In this document: positions 1 through 8,717 of the stretch, piece after piece
How the letters are laid out: each line of letters begins with the position of its first letter
Numbering within the stretch: the first letter of the stretch is position 1
Assembly (NCBI GenBank): GCA_947073515.1
Contig: CAMTMC010000014.1
Span: forward strand, 1 to 50,277
Direction of reading: 5' to 3'
DNA length: 50,277 nt
Source of the DNA: an uncultured bacterium
Lineage (GTDB): Bacteria; Bacillota; Clostridia; Oscillospirales; Oscillospiraceae
The notes under the pieces: model-generated
Told to the model about the DNA's origin: nothing
What the model saw: the letters and a program-made list of their open reading frames with translations, nothing else
Databases searched by the model: none
Translations under genes and position numbers: made by a program

Positions 1-89
1 TGTCACAAAGGAAAGAATTTAGGGTAACTGCACAATAAAATGTTGTTTTCAGTCTTGTCCTTTATCGGTAACGTCCTTAAATAGAATAA

Positions 90-118
90 TTGAACGTAAC
101 AGGGGAATTTTGCATAGT
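90..118 (+). promoter_or_regulatory. possible sigma-A promoter of the larA-tct operon
   Basis: TTGAAC at 90-95 and CATAGT at 113-118 are 17 bases apart, in an AT-rich stretch 54 bases upstream of the first gene. The match to the consensus is only moderate, so this is a candidate. The rest of 1-171 shows no gene. Confidence 0.3.
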
Positions 119-171
119 TTTTACTTATACGGGACTTAGAATTTACTGTTTTATAGAAGAGAGGACTATGT

Positions 172-1461
172 ATGAAAGTACAGGTGCCTTATGGAACGAC
201 AGAGCTGGAGATTGACATCCCGGAGGAAAATCTGCAGGGCGTAGTGCAGACCCACATGCCGGTGCCGCTCCCGGACCTGGAGGAGGAGATCCTTCGTATA
301 TTGCGCAGCCCAGTGGGGTGTAGGCCGCTAATCGAAGAGGTCAGGGGGAAGAAGAAGGTCTGCGTTGTGATCACCGACATCAGCAGACCCCACTGCTATC
401 GGGTGATGATGCCTGTCCTCTTGGGCGAGTTGGCTCGGGGCGGCATACACAGTGAGGATGTCACTATATTGGTGGGCACTGGGTTGCACCGGCCTAACAT
501 CGGAGATGAACTGGTCCAGATGCTGGGGGAGGAGATCGCCAGGGGAGTGAAGGTGGTCAACCACCGGGCCGATCACAAGGAGGACGTGACCTATCTGGGT
601 GAAACCAGCTATGGCTGCCCTGTGTGGGTGAACAACATCCTGCTGGAGTCGGACTACATCATCTGCACCGGTGTGCTGGAGCCACACTTCTGGGCCGGCT
701 TCAGCGGCGGGCGTAAGGTTATTGGTATCGGCTGCACCGGCGAGGATACCATCAAGTTCCTCCACTCTCCGCAGCTGTTTGAGGATCCCTCTATCCGGAT
801 GGGCAACATCGAGGGGAACAAGTTCCATCAGATGCTCACCGAGATTGCGGAGAAGGCGGGCGCCCAGTTTATGCTAAACTTCATTATGGATGAGGAGAAG
901 CGGGTGTGCGCGTTGGCCGGAGGCGAGCTGCATAAGGCGTTTGAGTTTGGTGTGAGCTTTGCGCAGAAGGTCTATCAGGCAGAGATTGACCAGCAGGCGG
1001 ATATTGTGATTGCAGGCGTGGCTTACCCCAAGAGCACCAATCTGTATCAGGGAACCCGGGGAGCGTCCTGCTCCGTGTTCAGCCCCTACCCTACAGTACG
1101 GCGGGGCGGGATGGTGATTACTCCCCTCCCTGCGGAGGAGGGCGCCGGGAAAGGTGTAGGCGAGGAGCGGTTTCGTAAACTGCTGTCTGGTGCGGAGTCG
1201 ATTGAGGATTTCATCCTGCACTGCCTGGAGTACGGCTATCCGGGTGGTGCCCAGCGGGCTTTTCTTCTGGCATTGACCATGCGCTATGCCGAGGTAGTGG
1301 TCACCGACCTGGTTGACCCGGCGGCGGCGCAGGAGCTGAAGCTGACCGTGAAACCAACCCTTCGAGCTGCGTTGGACTATGGCTTTGAGAAATATGGAAA
1401 AAAGACAAAAATCCTAGTGGTTCCGGATGGGGCAAGATTTTTCACTGTAAAAAGGAGATGA
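172..1461 (+). CDS. LarA-family nickel-pincer racemase/epimerase
   Basis: A 429-residue protein of the nickel-dependent lactate racemase family. LarA inverts an alpha-hydroxy acid by hydride transfer to a nickel-pincer nucleotide cofactor. Counting against Lactiplantibacillus plantarum LarA (numbers from memory), the cofactor and catalytic residues are kept with a shift of two: H106 in GTGLHRP, H172 in EPHFWAGFSGG, K182 in GGRKVIG and H198 in FLHSP. Q293 is also present, but the lysine expected near 296 (K298 in LarA) is arginine in LYQGTRG, so the substrate may not be lactate. Start: ATG at 172 after an AGAGAGGA ribosome site. No cofactor genes (larB, larC, larE) lie in the window. It is six bases upstream of tctB and probably co-transcribed with the transporter, suggesting it acts on the imported acid. 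Family assignment is strong; substrate unknown. Confidence 0.88.
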   Translation: MKVQVPYGTTELEIDIPEENLQGVVQTHMPVPLPDLEEEILRILRSPVGCRPLIEEVRGKKKVCVVITDISRPHCYRVMMPVLLGELARGGIHSEDVTILVGTGLHRPNIGDELVQMLGEEIARGVKVVNHRADHKEDVTYLGETSYGCPVWVNNILLESDYIICTGVLEPHFWAGFSGGRKVIGIGCTGEDTIKFLHSPQLFEDPSIRMGNIEGNKFHQMLTEIAEKAGAQFMLNFIMDEEKRVCALAGGELHKAFEFGVSFAQKVYQAEIDQQADIVIAGVAYPKSTNLYQGTRGASCSVFSPYPTVRRGGMVITPLPAEEGAGKGVGEERFRKLLSGAESIEDFILHCLEYGYPGGAQRAFLLALTMRYAEVVVTDLVDPAAAQELKLTVKPTLRAALDYGFEKYGKKTKILVVPDGARFFTVKRR

Positions 1462-1467
1462 GGATGA

Positions 1468-1962
1468 ATGAAGAAATGGTTGACTAAGGATGTCTGTAGT
1501 GCCATTTTCCTGCTGCTGTTCAGTGTGTGGTGGCTGTGGGGTGCCTCCGCCATCAAGGTTCAGTCATTTGACAATGGCCTGGCGGCTGACTATATGCCCA
1601 AGCTATTGGGCTGGCTGCTGGTGGTGCTATCTGTCGTGCAGCTGGTTTTAGGGCTGCTCAAGGCATTGAAAGGGGAGGTGAGAGAGTCGGATCCCGTACC
1701 TAAAAACCACCTGGTAATGCTGGGCCTGCTGGCCGCGCTGGTGGCATACTGCTTCGCGTTCAAGCCACTGGGCTTTATCGTCTGCACCACTCTATTCTTG
1801 TTCGGGACAACCTCTTGGCTCAATGACCCTAAGGCCGGCAAAAAGGATGTTATATTTTTTGTTAAGCAGTTGGTGATCTCTATGGTGATTACCGCCATGC
1901 TGTACCTAATTTTTGCTGTCGGCTTTAAGATCAGCCTGCCGACCCTGTGGCTACAGATGTAA
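1468..1962 (+). CDS. tctB: tripartite tricarboxylate transporter, small membrane subunit TctB
   Basis: A 164-residue protein with about four hydrophobic segments (roughly residues 10-28, 45-62, 82-118 and 135-160), the size and layout of TctB. It would pair with TctA in the membrane and help couple solute entry to an ion gradient. The ATG follows an AGGAGATGAGG ribosome site and lies six bases after the stop of the LarA-family gene. tctA starts 21 bases downstream. TctB sequences are poorly conserved, so the call leans on size, topology and position between a LarA-family gene and an unmistakable tctA. Confidence 0.88.
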   Translation: MKKWLTKDVCSAIFLLLFSVWWLWGASAIKVQSFDNGLAADYMPKLLGWLLVVLSVVQLVLGLLKALKGEVRESDPVPKNHLVMLGLLAALVAYCFAFKPLGFIVCTTLFLFGTTSWLNDPKAGKKDVIFFVKQLVISMVITAMLYLIFAVGFKISLPTLWLQM

Positions 1963-1983
1963 GCGGAGAGGAGGAAACACAAG

Positions 1984-3468
1984 ATGGATATGTTCGTAAA
2001 TGCTTTGATGCAGGTGTTTTCCCTGTCATCCCTCCCCTTACTGATAGGCGGTGTGGGCCTTGGCATCATCTTTGGTGCAATCCCCGGCCTGACCGCTACC
2101 ATGGCGGTGGCCCTTCTGGTTCCCTTTACCTATGTTATGCAGCCCGCCCAGGGGATCGTGGCCTTGGTAGGCGTGTATGTAGGTGGTGTGTATGGCGGCA
2201 GTATCTCGGCCTGCCTGGTCAACATCCCGGGTACTCCGGCTTCTATGCTGACCACCATCGACGGCTACCCCATGGGCCAGAGGGGCGAGGCGGGCAAGGC
2301 CATCGGCTATGCCACCGTCAGCTCATTCGTGGGTGGCATTATGTCTGGCGTAATCCTGATCATCTTCGCCGGCCAGGTGGCCAAGGTGGCCTACCAGTTT
2401 GGCCCTGCTGAGTATTTCGGCATTGCCTTCTTCGGACTGACCTTGATCTGTGCCGTGTCCGGTGAAAACCTGATCAAAGGCCTGATCGCCGCAGTGGTGG
2501 GCTTGATGATTGAGTGTGTGGGTATGGATCCTGTCACCTCTGTCACTCGCTATGTGTTCGGCTACACCCCGCTGCTCAGTGGCTTTGAGTTTATTCCCGT
2601 TATGATTGGCCTGTTCGGCATGCGGGAGTTTTTCCTGCAGATCTCCACCGGGCGCTACCGCTTCCAGGTAGAGCAGCGGGTGGGCAAGATCCTGCCTACC
2701 ATTGGCGAGCTGTTGAAGCAGAAGTGGGTCATGCTCCGCTCTGGCCTGATCGGTACGCTGATTGGCATTCTGCCCGGTGCGGGTGGCCCCATCGCGTCCT
2801 TCCTGTCCTATGAGCTGTCCCGCAGTACCTCTTCCCACCCCGAGACGTTCGGCACCGGCGAGCCCGCCGGCCTGTGCTCCAGCGAGGCGGCCAACAACGG
2901 CGTCACCGGCGGCGCCATCATCCCTATGTTGACCTTGGGCATACCCGGAGATGCGGTGACTGCTGTTATGCTAGGTGCTTTCATGGTCCACAATATCAAC
3001 CCTGGCCCCAACCTGTTCACAAGTTCCCCCGACCTGATCTATGCCATCTATGTGGGCTTCATCGTTGCCAATGTGCTGATGCTGCTGTATGGCTTGCTGG
3101 GTGCCAAACTGTTCGCCAAGATTCTGAACGTCCCCATGGGCACCCTATTGCCTGGCGTGGCGGTCCTGACCCTGATTGGCGGCTATGCCATCCGCAACTC
3201 TCTCCTGGATCTGCGTGTAGTGGTCATCTTCGGTGTTTTGGGATACATCATGGCTTGCTTTGACTTCCCTATTGTCCCCATGGTGCTGGGCCTGGTGCTG
3301 GGCAGCCTGTGTGAGTCCAACTTACGCTCCGCCTTGACCATCTCCAAAGGCTCCTGGCTGTATTTTGTGGAGCGTCCCATCTCCCTGGTGTTCGTGGTTC
3401 TGGGCTTGGTCATGTTAGTCAGTCCCATCCTGCGCCAGGTGATGAAGAGCCGGACGAAGGAAAAGTAA
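1984..3468 (+). CDS. tctA: tripartite tricarboxylate transporter, large permease subunit TctA
   Basis: A 494-residue, very hydrophobic protein of the TctA/DUF112 family. It carries both glycine-proline loop signatures: IFGAIPGLTATMAVALL near residue 30 and GILPGAGGPIASFLSYE near residue 265, plus about 12 membrane spans. TctA forms the channel of a binding-protein-dependent secondary importer for carboxylates; relatives also carry sulfonates such as sulfolactate. The ATG at 1984 follows GAGAGGAGGAAAC, a strong ribosome site. Full length and intact. The substrate cannot be read from the sequence; the neighbouring LarA-family enzyme suggests a hydroxy acid. Confidence 0.95.
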   Translation: MDMFVNALMQVFSLSSLPLLIGGVGLGIIFGAIPGLTATMAVALLVPFTYVMQPAQGIVALVGVYVGGVYGGSISACLVNIPGTPASMLTTIDGYPMGQRGEAGKAIGYATVSSFVGGIMSGVILIIFAGQVAKVAYQFGPAEYFGIAFFGLTLICAVSGENLIKGLIAAVVGLMIECVGMDPVTSVTRYVFGYTPLLSGFEFIPVMIGLFGMREFFLQISTGRYRFQVEQRVGKILPTIGELLKQKWVMLRSGLIGTLIGILPGAGGPIASFLSYELSRSTSSHPETFGTGEPAGLCSSEAANNGVTGGAIIPMLTLGIPGDAVTAVMLGAFMVHNINPGPNLFTSSPDLIYAIYVGFIVANVLMLLYGLLGAKLFAKILNVPMGTLLPGVAVLTLIGGYAIRNSLLDLRVVVIFGVLGYIMACFDFPIVPMVLGLVLGSLCESNLRSALTISKGSWLYFVERPISLVFVVLGLVMLVSPILRQVMKSRTKEK

Positions 3469-3520
3469 AAAACGTCGCATACTCTGTAGAGATCAAATAA
3501 TTAAAAAAGGAGAACTAGGT

Positions 3521-4549
3521 ATGAAGAAGAAATTTCTGGCCCTGGCCCTTGCGGGCGCTATGACGCTGAGCCTCACTGCCTGCGGCGGAGGCAATGGCGG
3601 TAATGCTTCTACCGGCGGAAATGGCGGCGGCAATGCCTCTACAGGTAGTAGCGCTGCTAGCGGCGGAGTGAACTTTCCCACCAAGAGCATCACCATGATC
3701 ATCCCCTATGATGCCGGCGGCGGCTCCGACCTGATCAATCGCCGTGCCTGCTCCATTGTAGAACAGCAGACCGGCTGGAGCTTTACCTGTACCAACATGC
3801 CCGGCGGCTCCGGTGCCACTGGCTACACCGAGCTGCTGAACCGCGACAACGACGGCTACACTTTGCTGGGCTGCACCTCCACCATCGTCAGTATGAAGCA
3901 GATGGGCATCTTAGACATTGACCACAACGACTTTGATGTCGTGGCCGGCTTTAACCAGGAGATTTGTGTGCTGGTGGCCAACACAAACTGGGCGGAGAAA
4001 AACAACATCAACACTCTAAGCGACTTCATCGACTACTCCAAGGCCAACCCCGGCAGTATTGCCATCGGCACCTCCGCTGTGGGCGGCATCTGGAACCTAG
4101 ACCTGCTCAACGCTGCCAGCAAAACCGGCTGTGAGTGGAACGTAGTCCCTAACGCCGGTGGCGGCGCCCGCGCTGTGATTGACTGCGCTGGAGGCTCCGT
4201 CCAGGCCTGTGCAGCCGGTGCCTTTGAGGTCTTCGGCCAGGTTGAAGCCGGCTCCGTCAAGGTGTTAGGCGTGATGACCGATGAGCGCTTGCCCTTTTAC
4301 CCTGATGCCGAGACCTTCCAGGAGGCTGGCTTTGACGTGATCGGTGCGACCACCCGTTCTATCCTGGCTCCTAAGGGGACCGATCCGGAAATCCTGACCG
4401 TTTTAGAGAAGGCATTCATGGATGCCACTTCCTCCCAGGAGTTCATTGACTTCTGCGAGAACCAGGGCACTAGCCCCTGGAGTGTGTCCGGCCAGGAGGC
4501 TTTTGAAACCTATAACATGGAGATGGACATCTATGCTTCTGTGGCATAG
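3521..4549 (+). CDS. tctC: TctC/Bug-type solute-binding lipoprotein
   Basis: A 342-residue extracytoplasmic binding protein of the Bug/TctC family, the receptor of the tripartite transporter. It begins with a lipoprotein signal peptide (MKKK, hydrophobic stretch, lipobox LTAC, so Cys21 would be lipidated). A Gly/Asn/Ser-rich tether runs to about residue 48. The Bug fold starts at FPTKSITMIIPYDAGGGSD, the loop that normally binds the carboxylate through a water pair; a second binding loop is GGSGATGYTELL. It ends at the normal family length. The gene is last in the larA-tctB-tctA-tctC unit and has its own ribosome site (AAAAAGGAGAA). Confidence 0.94.
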   Translation: MKKKFLALALAGAMTLSLTACGGGNGGNASTGGNGGGNASTGSSAASGGVNFPTKSITMIIPYDAGGGSDLINRRACSIVEQQTGWSFTCTNMPGGSGATGYTELLNRDNDGYTLLGCTSTIVSMKQMGILDIDHNDFDVVAGFNQEICVLVANTNWAEKNNINTLSDFIDYSKANPGSIAIGTSAVGGIWNLDLLNAASKTGCEWNVVPNAGGGARAVIDCAGGSVQACAAGAFEVFGQVEAGSVKVLGVMTDERLPFYPDAETFQEAGFDVIGATTRSILAPKGTDPEILTVLEKAFMDATSSQEFIDFCENQGTSPWSVSGQEAFETYNMEMDIYASVA

Positions 4550-4569
4550 GGGCTCGCCATCATACGGAT

Positions 4570-4600
4570 CACAAGTCCGGTGCATTGCATCGGACTTGTG
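4570..4600 (+). terminator. hairpin after tctC
   Basis: A 10-bp perfect stem, CACAAGTCCG at 4570-4579 and CGGACTTGTG at 4591-4600, with an 11-base loop, 20 bases after the tctC stop. No clear U-run follows, so termination strength is uncertain. Confidence 0.5.
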
Positions 4601-4704
4601 TGTTGTCCATGAGAATAGATCATTTCTTACCAAAGAGGGGGAGGTTTTTTGCCATTAATAATGGATCAGGGCCTTCTACCGCCTGCGTGCGTGTCGTTTC
4701 CACC

Positions 4705-4871
4705 CTAGAGCCTGTTTTAAACCCGTCAAAAGGCCGTCTTGGGGCGCCTTTTTCCGTCAGGGCTGCGTTGATTTGACTTGAAATCCGTCAGGATTCCTGC
4801 GTCAAATCGCCTTGTCTGGAAAAATAATCCACCCCAATCCGGCATTCCGCCGGTTTTAAAACAGACTTTAG
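4705..4871. mobile_element. MITE with IS5-type terminal inverted repeats
   Basis: A 167-bp non-coding element. The left end CTAGAGCCTGTTTTAAACCCG and the reverse complement of the right end, CTAAAGTCTGTTTTAAAACC, match over about 20 bases with few differences, and both edges carry a TA. The same end sequence flanks the IS5-family transposase remnant at 22421-23107 and forms the palindrome at 27292-27319, so this is probably a non-autonomous relative. Its interior has smaller inverted repeats and no gene. Confidence 0.7.
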
Positions 4872-4965
4872 AACGGCGAGTGATAATGCGTATCTCCAGG
4901 TTCAGGCCAGCGCAATGATGCGGCCTGTACTCAGGCCCTGGAGCGTTACTGGTCGAATTGGCAAG

Positions 4966-5005
4966 CAGCACCCCGGATGTTCTTTGCGGAACATCCGGGG
5001 TGCTG
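4966..5005. terminator. bidirectional terminator-like hairpin
   Basis: A 17-bp perfect stem, CAGCACCCCGGATGTTC at 4966-4982 and its complement at 4989-5005, with a 6-base loop. It is 29 bases beyond the stop of the minus-strand yeiH-like gene and probably ends that operon. U-runs on either side are weak. Confidence 0.6.
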
Positions 5006-5034
5006 TTCTATTGTCTGTTTACAGCAGATTCTGA

Positions 5035-6159
5035 TCAGCCCACGTAACCGGCGAAGATGGTCACAAAGGCCAGGGAAGACACAGCGACACACGCCCAGGT
5101 AATTCCCCCCAGGGCGATGGGCTTTACGCCCTTGGAGAACACCTCCCGGAACTTGATCTTAAAGCCCACACCGGCCAGGGCGGAGGCAAACAGGAACTTG
5201 CCCAGCGCCGCCAAAATCTTGCTCAGCGCCACACCGTTCTCGCCGATCTTCACCAGGCCGAAGTCACTCAGGGCTTTGACCAGCCCCTCAGACATCCCGG
5301 CGGGGACAATATTAAAACGAAACACCCCCGCTGTGTTCAGGGCGGCCATCACCACAAACCACAGGATAAACATGGGGAACACCCTGCGGAAGGTCCCCAG
5401 CAGGGACTCCCGCTCCCCACCGCCCTGGGTGGACTCCTTTTTCGCCAGGCAGAAGGTCCAGAACAGGGCCACAAAGATGAGCATCGTTGTGCGGACCAGC
5501 TTGACATTCAGCGCACCGTTCCAATCTTCCAGGCCGTTTATCAGGGCATAGGTAGTCTGGGCACCGGCCACGGAGGAGGTATCATTGATGGCGGTGCCCG
5601 CCCAGAACGCGAACCGGTTAGCCGTCATCCCCAGCAGGGGGGCCAGATAGGGGTAGCTGAAGGCGGACAGGGTGTCAAACAGGAAGATGGCGGCCATGGC
5701 GAAAGCTACTTCGGCCTCATGGGCTTTCAAGATACGGGACAGGGTCCCGATGGCGGTGCCGCCGCAGATAGCGGTGCCGCCACCCACCATGATGGAGGTG
5801 TTTTCCGACACGCTCAGCCGTCTGCCCGCTGCAATGGCAATGGAGAAGGACAGCAGGATATTGAAGATAATCAGGGGCAGAGCCTTGATCCCGGTACCGA
5901 TAATATCGGCGAAGCTCAGGGTCGCTCCGGTGATGATGATACCGGCGTTGAGGAACTTCTTGCTGGCGTAGGTGGTGCCCGCCTTAAATTCCCCGTCCAT
6001 GTCAGGCAGGACGTTGCAGAGGATCATAGATACCAGCAAAGCCAGCATCGGCCCTCCGATGACTACCCTGTCAAATAGGGCGGTCTGAAAATCGGTACAC
6101 TTGGTGGCCAAATAACCTAGAGCCAGGCAGATTCCAATGGCCAGGTTTTTGCGGTTCAA
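5035..6159 (-). CDS. YeiH/PF03601 family membrane protein, putative sulfate/sulfite exporter
   Basis: A 374-residue integral membrane protein with about ten hydrophobic spans and the family's GGGTAICGGTAIG loop near residue 126, followed by the AINDTSSVAGA segment. Members of this family are annotated as putative sulfate exporters; in Paracoccus a relative (SuyZ) sits beside sulfolactate sulfo-lyase and was proposed to expel the released anion. Here it is the last gene of the amidohydrolase-activase-GRE operon, 55 bases after the GRE stop, which fits export of a product of GRE chemistry. The start is TTG at 6159 behind AGAAGGGAG; no ATG fits. Exported anion not proven. Confidence 0.85.
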   Translation of the reverse strand: MNRKNLAIGICLALGYLATKCTDFQTALFDRVVIGGPMLALLVSMILCNVLPDMDGEFKAGTTYASKKFLNAGIIITGATLSFADIIGTGIKALPLIIFNILLSFSIAIAAGRRLSVSENTSIMVGGGTAICGGTAIGTLSRILKAHEAEVAFAMAAIFLFDTLSAFSYPYLAPLLGMTANRFAFWAGTAINDTSSVAGAQTTYALINGLEDWNGALNVKLVRTTMLIFVALFWTFCLAKKESTQGGGERESLLGTFRRVFPMFILWFVVMAALNTAGVFRFNIVPAGMSEGLVKALSDFGLVKIGENGVALSKILAALGKFLFASALAGVGFKIKFREVFSKGVKPIALGGITWACVAVSSLAFVTIFAGYVG

Positions 6160-6214
6160 TGCTAGGACTCCCTTCTATTATGGTTCTCTCCTCATTTCAG
6201 CCCGGCGCCGGGGA

Positions 6215-8677
6215 TCAGATCATCTCATGTTCCGTGCGGTTGATGATCTCATCCTGCAGCTTAGGGCTCAGATCGGTGAAATAGGCGCTGTAGCCGGCCA
6301 CCCGCACAATCAGATTGCGGTACTTGGCGGGGTCCTTCTGGGCGTTGAGCAGGGTCTCCTTATTGATGACAGCGAACTGGACATGCCACAGCTTCAGGTC
6401 AATAAAGGCGCGGATGAAGCTGATCAGGTCACGAGTCCCCTTGTCCCCCTGGAGCACCTGGGGATTGAACTTGATATTCAGCAAGCGGGCCAGATTGTTG
6501 TTGTACGTCTCGCTTCGGGCCTTCTTAATGGAGATCATGGTGTTGACAGGACCCTGGGAGTCCCGGCCCTGGGTGGGGGAGATGCCTTCGGACAGGGCCT
6601 CGCCGGCGTAGCGGCCGTTGGGGGTGGCCCGCATCCGCTTGCCCATGGCCACGTGGGTGGTGACAGGGACAAACTTCAGGTTCTGGGGGCCGTTGGGGGT
6701 GCGGAACCGGCTGTAGACGCCACAGATCATCTCGTCCAGCTGCCTGGCGATCTCGTCGGCGTAGTCGTCGTTGTTGCCGTACTGGGGGGCGTTCAGCGCC
6801 ATCTGGCGGATGGGCTCATAGCCCTCGAAGTTGGCGTCCAGGGCCTCTTTCATCTCGGCCAGAGAGATCCGCTTCTCGTCAAAAACCAGCTTCTTCAGCA
6901 CGCACAGGGACTCGGCCACCGTGCCAAAGCCAATGGCGCTCATGGTGCCGCTGTCCCGGGAGACGCCGTACTCGGTGATAGGCTGATGGGCGTCCTTGCC
7001 GGCCAGCACGCAGGACTCGTTCAGCATGGAGAAAAACGGGATGGCGTGGCAGCGGGCGTTGGTCAGTTCCAGGGCGGACTGGCGGATGTGGTAGTGGCGG
7101 CACATACACGCCCAGACCTCGGTGAGGTTCTGGAAAACATCCTCATAGCTGGAGATCTTGTCCGCCGGGATCGAGGGGGTGCAGTATTTGCGGGGCTCAC
7201 CGTCCATGATGACAACGCCGTCATTCAAAGCCATCTCCAGGGCGGCGGCCATATTCATGTTGCCGCCCACGGCGAAGTAGGTATCTTTGTCGGCCATACG
7301 GACCTCAGTGCAGGCGCAGGGGGAGTAATCTCTGGCGTCCTGAATGGACACCCGGTCACACAGCAGATGGGGGATAATCTCCTCATCGTTAAGCAGCTTG
7401 GGGAACCCGGTGCCGTCTTTAACCACCTGGGCCACAGCGTACAGCAGCTCGTTGGGTGTCTCAGAGTGGACCCGGACGGACAGGTCGGGGTAGTGCAGGG
7501 GGAACTCCCGCTTGGAGCGCAGCACCAGATAGGTCAGCTCATTGCTGGCGTCCCTGCCGTCCCGGGTCTGGCCGCCCAAAACGGTCTGCTCAAAGTGGCA
7601 GTAGCCCTCAAAATAGTTCTTGGTGGCGGTGACATTATAGGGTACGTAGGCGGCCACCTTCAGCCACAGGCACTCCATCAGCTCCAGGGCATTCTCGTCA
7701 TCAATCACGCCGGCCCTGTAGTCCTGGATGAAGGCGGGGTACATGTACTGGTCGAAGCGGCCCAGGGAGATAACGCCCACGGTGGGGCACTCCAGCTTGT
7801 AGGTGGTCATGGTGAACCACAGGGACTGCAGGGCCTCCCAGAAGCTCTTGGCAGGATTGGCGGGCACATCGGCGCAGATCCCGGCGATCTGTTCCAGCTC
7901 CTTCCGGCGGGCCTCGTCCTTCTCGGCGGCGGCCAGCTCCCTGGCCTTCTCGGCATAGCGCTTGGCGTAGATCATGGCGGCGTCACAGGTGATGATGGTG
8001 GCCTGGTAGAAGGCCTTTTTCTCCATCTCATAGTCCTGGAGGGCCTCCAGCCGCTCCCGCATCTCCCGCTGAATATCCAGCAGGCCCCGGGTGATGACCT
8101 TTTTATAGTTGCCGGCCCAGTTCAAAGTCTCGTTAATATTGGCGTTGTCCTGGATGATGCCGGCGGAGCCCCAGTCACCATCGCCATAGATGATCTCCTT
8201 GGTGTCCTGGGGCAGCAGTCCCAGATAATACTCATGGGAGCTCTTGCCCCTCCAGTAGGGGACGATCTCCTCGGCCACTGTCTTCAGGTCCTCCTCCGAT
8301 ACCTTGTAGGAGGCGCCGTCCCGCAGGCCCTCCAGGGCCTCATTCAGCCAGGGGCCCCGCAGCTCGGGGAAGAGGATGGAGTGACGGCCGGGGCCGCCGG
8401 CGGTGCCCACGATCAGCTCGTTATCCTGGATGCACACGTCGATGTTCTCCATCACATATTTCAGGGCCATGGCCCGGCGCAGTACCATGGGGTACCGCTC
8501 CGTCTCCCGCATGGAGCGGGTGAACAGCAGGGCCCGCTGGATGTCAATCCGGGGCACGTCATCCCGGAAGCCCTGAAGAAACCCGTTGATGCGCTCCCGG
8601 GGGCTGAGCTGTCCGTCACCGTTCAGGATGCGCTCCTCCTGTCCGCTCAAAACACAGCAGCTAGAATACTCAGACAT
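6215..8677 (-). CDS. glycyl radical enzyme, PFL/dehydratase/lyase superfamily, substrate unknown
   Basis: An 820-residue glycyl radical enzyme. The C-terminal radical loop RVAGYSAYF puts the stored radical on Gly795. The thiyl loop reads SPCACTE, giving catalytic Cys456 and acid Glu458 in the C-x-E arrangement of GRE eliminases and decarboxylases; Cys454 two residues earlier is an unusual second cysteine. The NGRYAGEALSEGISPTQG segment is the usual GRE signature before the radical domain. The segment around 180-195 reads NINETLNWAGNY, where I would expect a Gly-His motif in diol dehydratases, so the substrate is probably not a simple diol. Possible chemistry: C-S, C-O, C-N or C-C cleavage. 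The neighbouring anion exporter and acylating dehydrogenase favour sulfite release from a sulfonate, as in IslA or HpsG, but this is inference. Ribosome site AGGAGGAAAT. Needs the activase encoded just upstream. Confidence 0.92.
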   Translation of the reverse strand: MSEYSSCCVLSGQEERILNGDGQLSPRERINGFLQGFRDDVPRIDIQRALLFTRSMRETERYPMVLRRAMALKYVMENIDVCIQDNELIVGTAGGPGRHSILFPELRGPWLNEALEGLRDGASYKVSEEDLKTVAEEIVPYWRGKSSHEYYLGLLPQDTKEIIYGDGDWGSAGIIQDNANINETLNWAGNYKKVITRGLLDIQREMRERLEALQDYEMEKKAFYQATIITCDAAMIYAKRYAEKARELAAAEKDEARRKELEQIAGICADVPANPAKSFWEALQSLWFTMTTYKLECPTVGVISLGRFDQYMYPAFIQDYRAGVIDDENALELMECLWLKVAAYVPYNVTATKNYFEGYCHFEQTVLGGQTRDGRDASNELTYLVLRSKREFPLHYPDLSVRVHSETPNELLYAVAQVVKDGTGFPKLLNDEEIIPHLLCDRVSIQDARDYSPCACTEVRMADKDTYFAVGGNMNMAAALEMALNDGVVIMDGEPRKYCTPSIPADKISSYEDVFQNLTEVWACMCRHYHIRQSALELTNARCHAIPFFSMLNESCVLAGKDAHQPITEYGVSRDSGTMSAIGFGTVAESLCVLKKLVFDEKRISLAEMKEALDANFEGYEPIRQMALNAPQYGNNDDYADEIARQLDEMICGVYSRFRTPNGPQNLKFVPVTTHVAMGKRMRATPNGRYAGEALSEGISPTQGRDSQGPVNTMISIKKARSETYNNNLARLLNIKFNPQVLQGDKGTRDLISFIRAFIDLKLWHVQFAVINKETLLNAQKDPAKYRNLIVRVAGYSAYFTDLSPKLQDEIINRTEHEMI

Positions 8678-8717
8678 GATTATTTCCTCCTACAATAATT
8701 GAAATATGAGATTTGTT

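Larger units (their letters stand above)
4601..5034. other. gene-free convergent spacer
   Basis: Between tctC and the yeiH-like gene, which converge. It holds a MITE-like element (4705-4871), a GC-rich stretch able to fold (about 4885-4950) and a strong hairpin (4966-5005). I see no supported coding sequence; the short open frames here have no ribosome site or recognisable content. Confidence 0.6.

Noticed and set aside
6137..8698. 853-codon open frame antisense to the GRE gene
   Set aside because: The minus strand holds a complete GRE with all motifs; the antisense frame is low-complexity (Gly/Val/Leu/His-rich) as expected from GC-rich codon bias.
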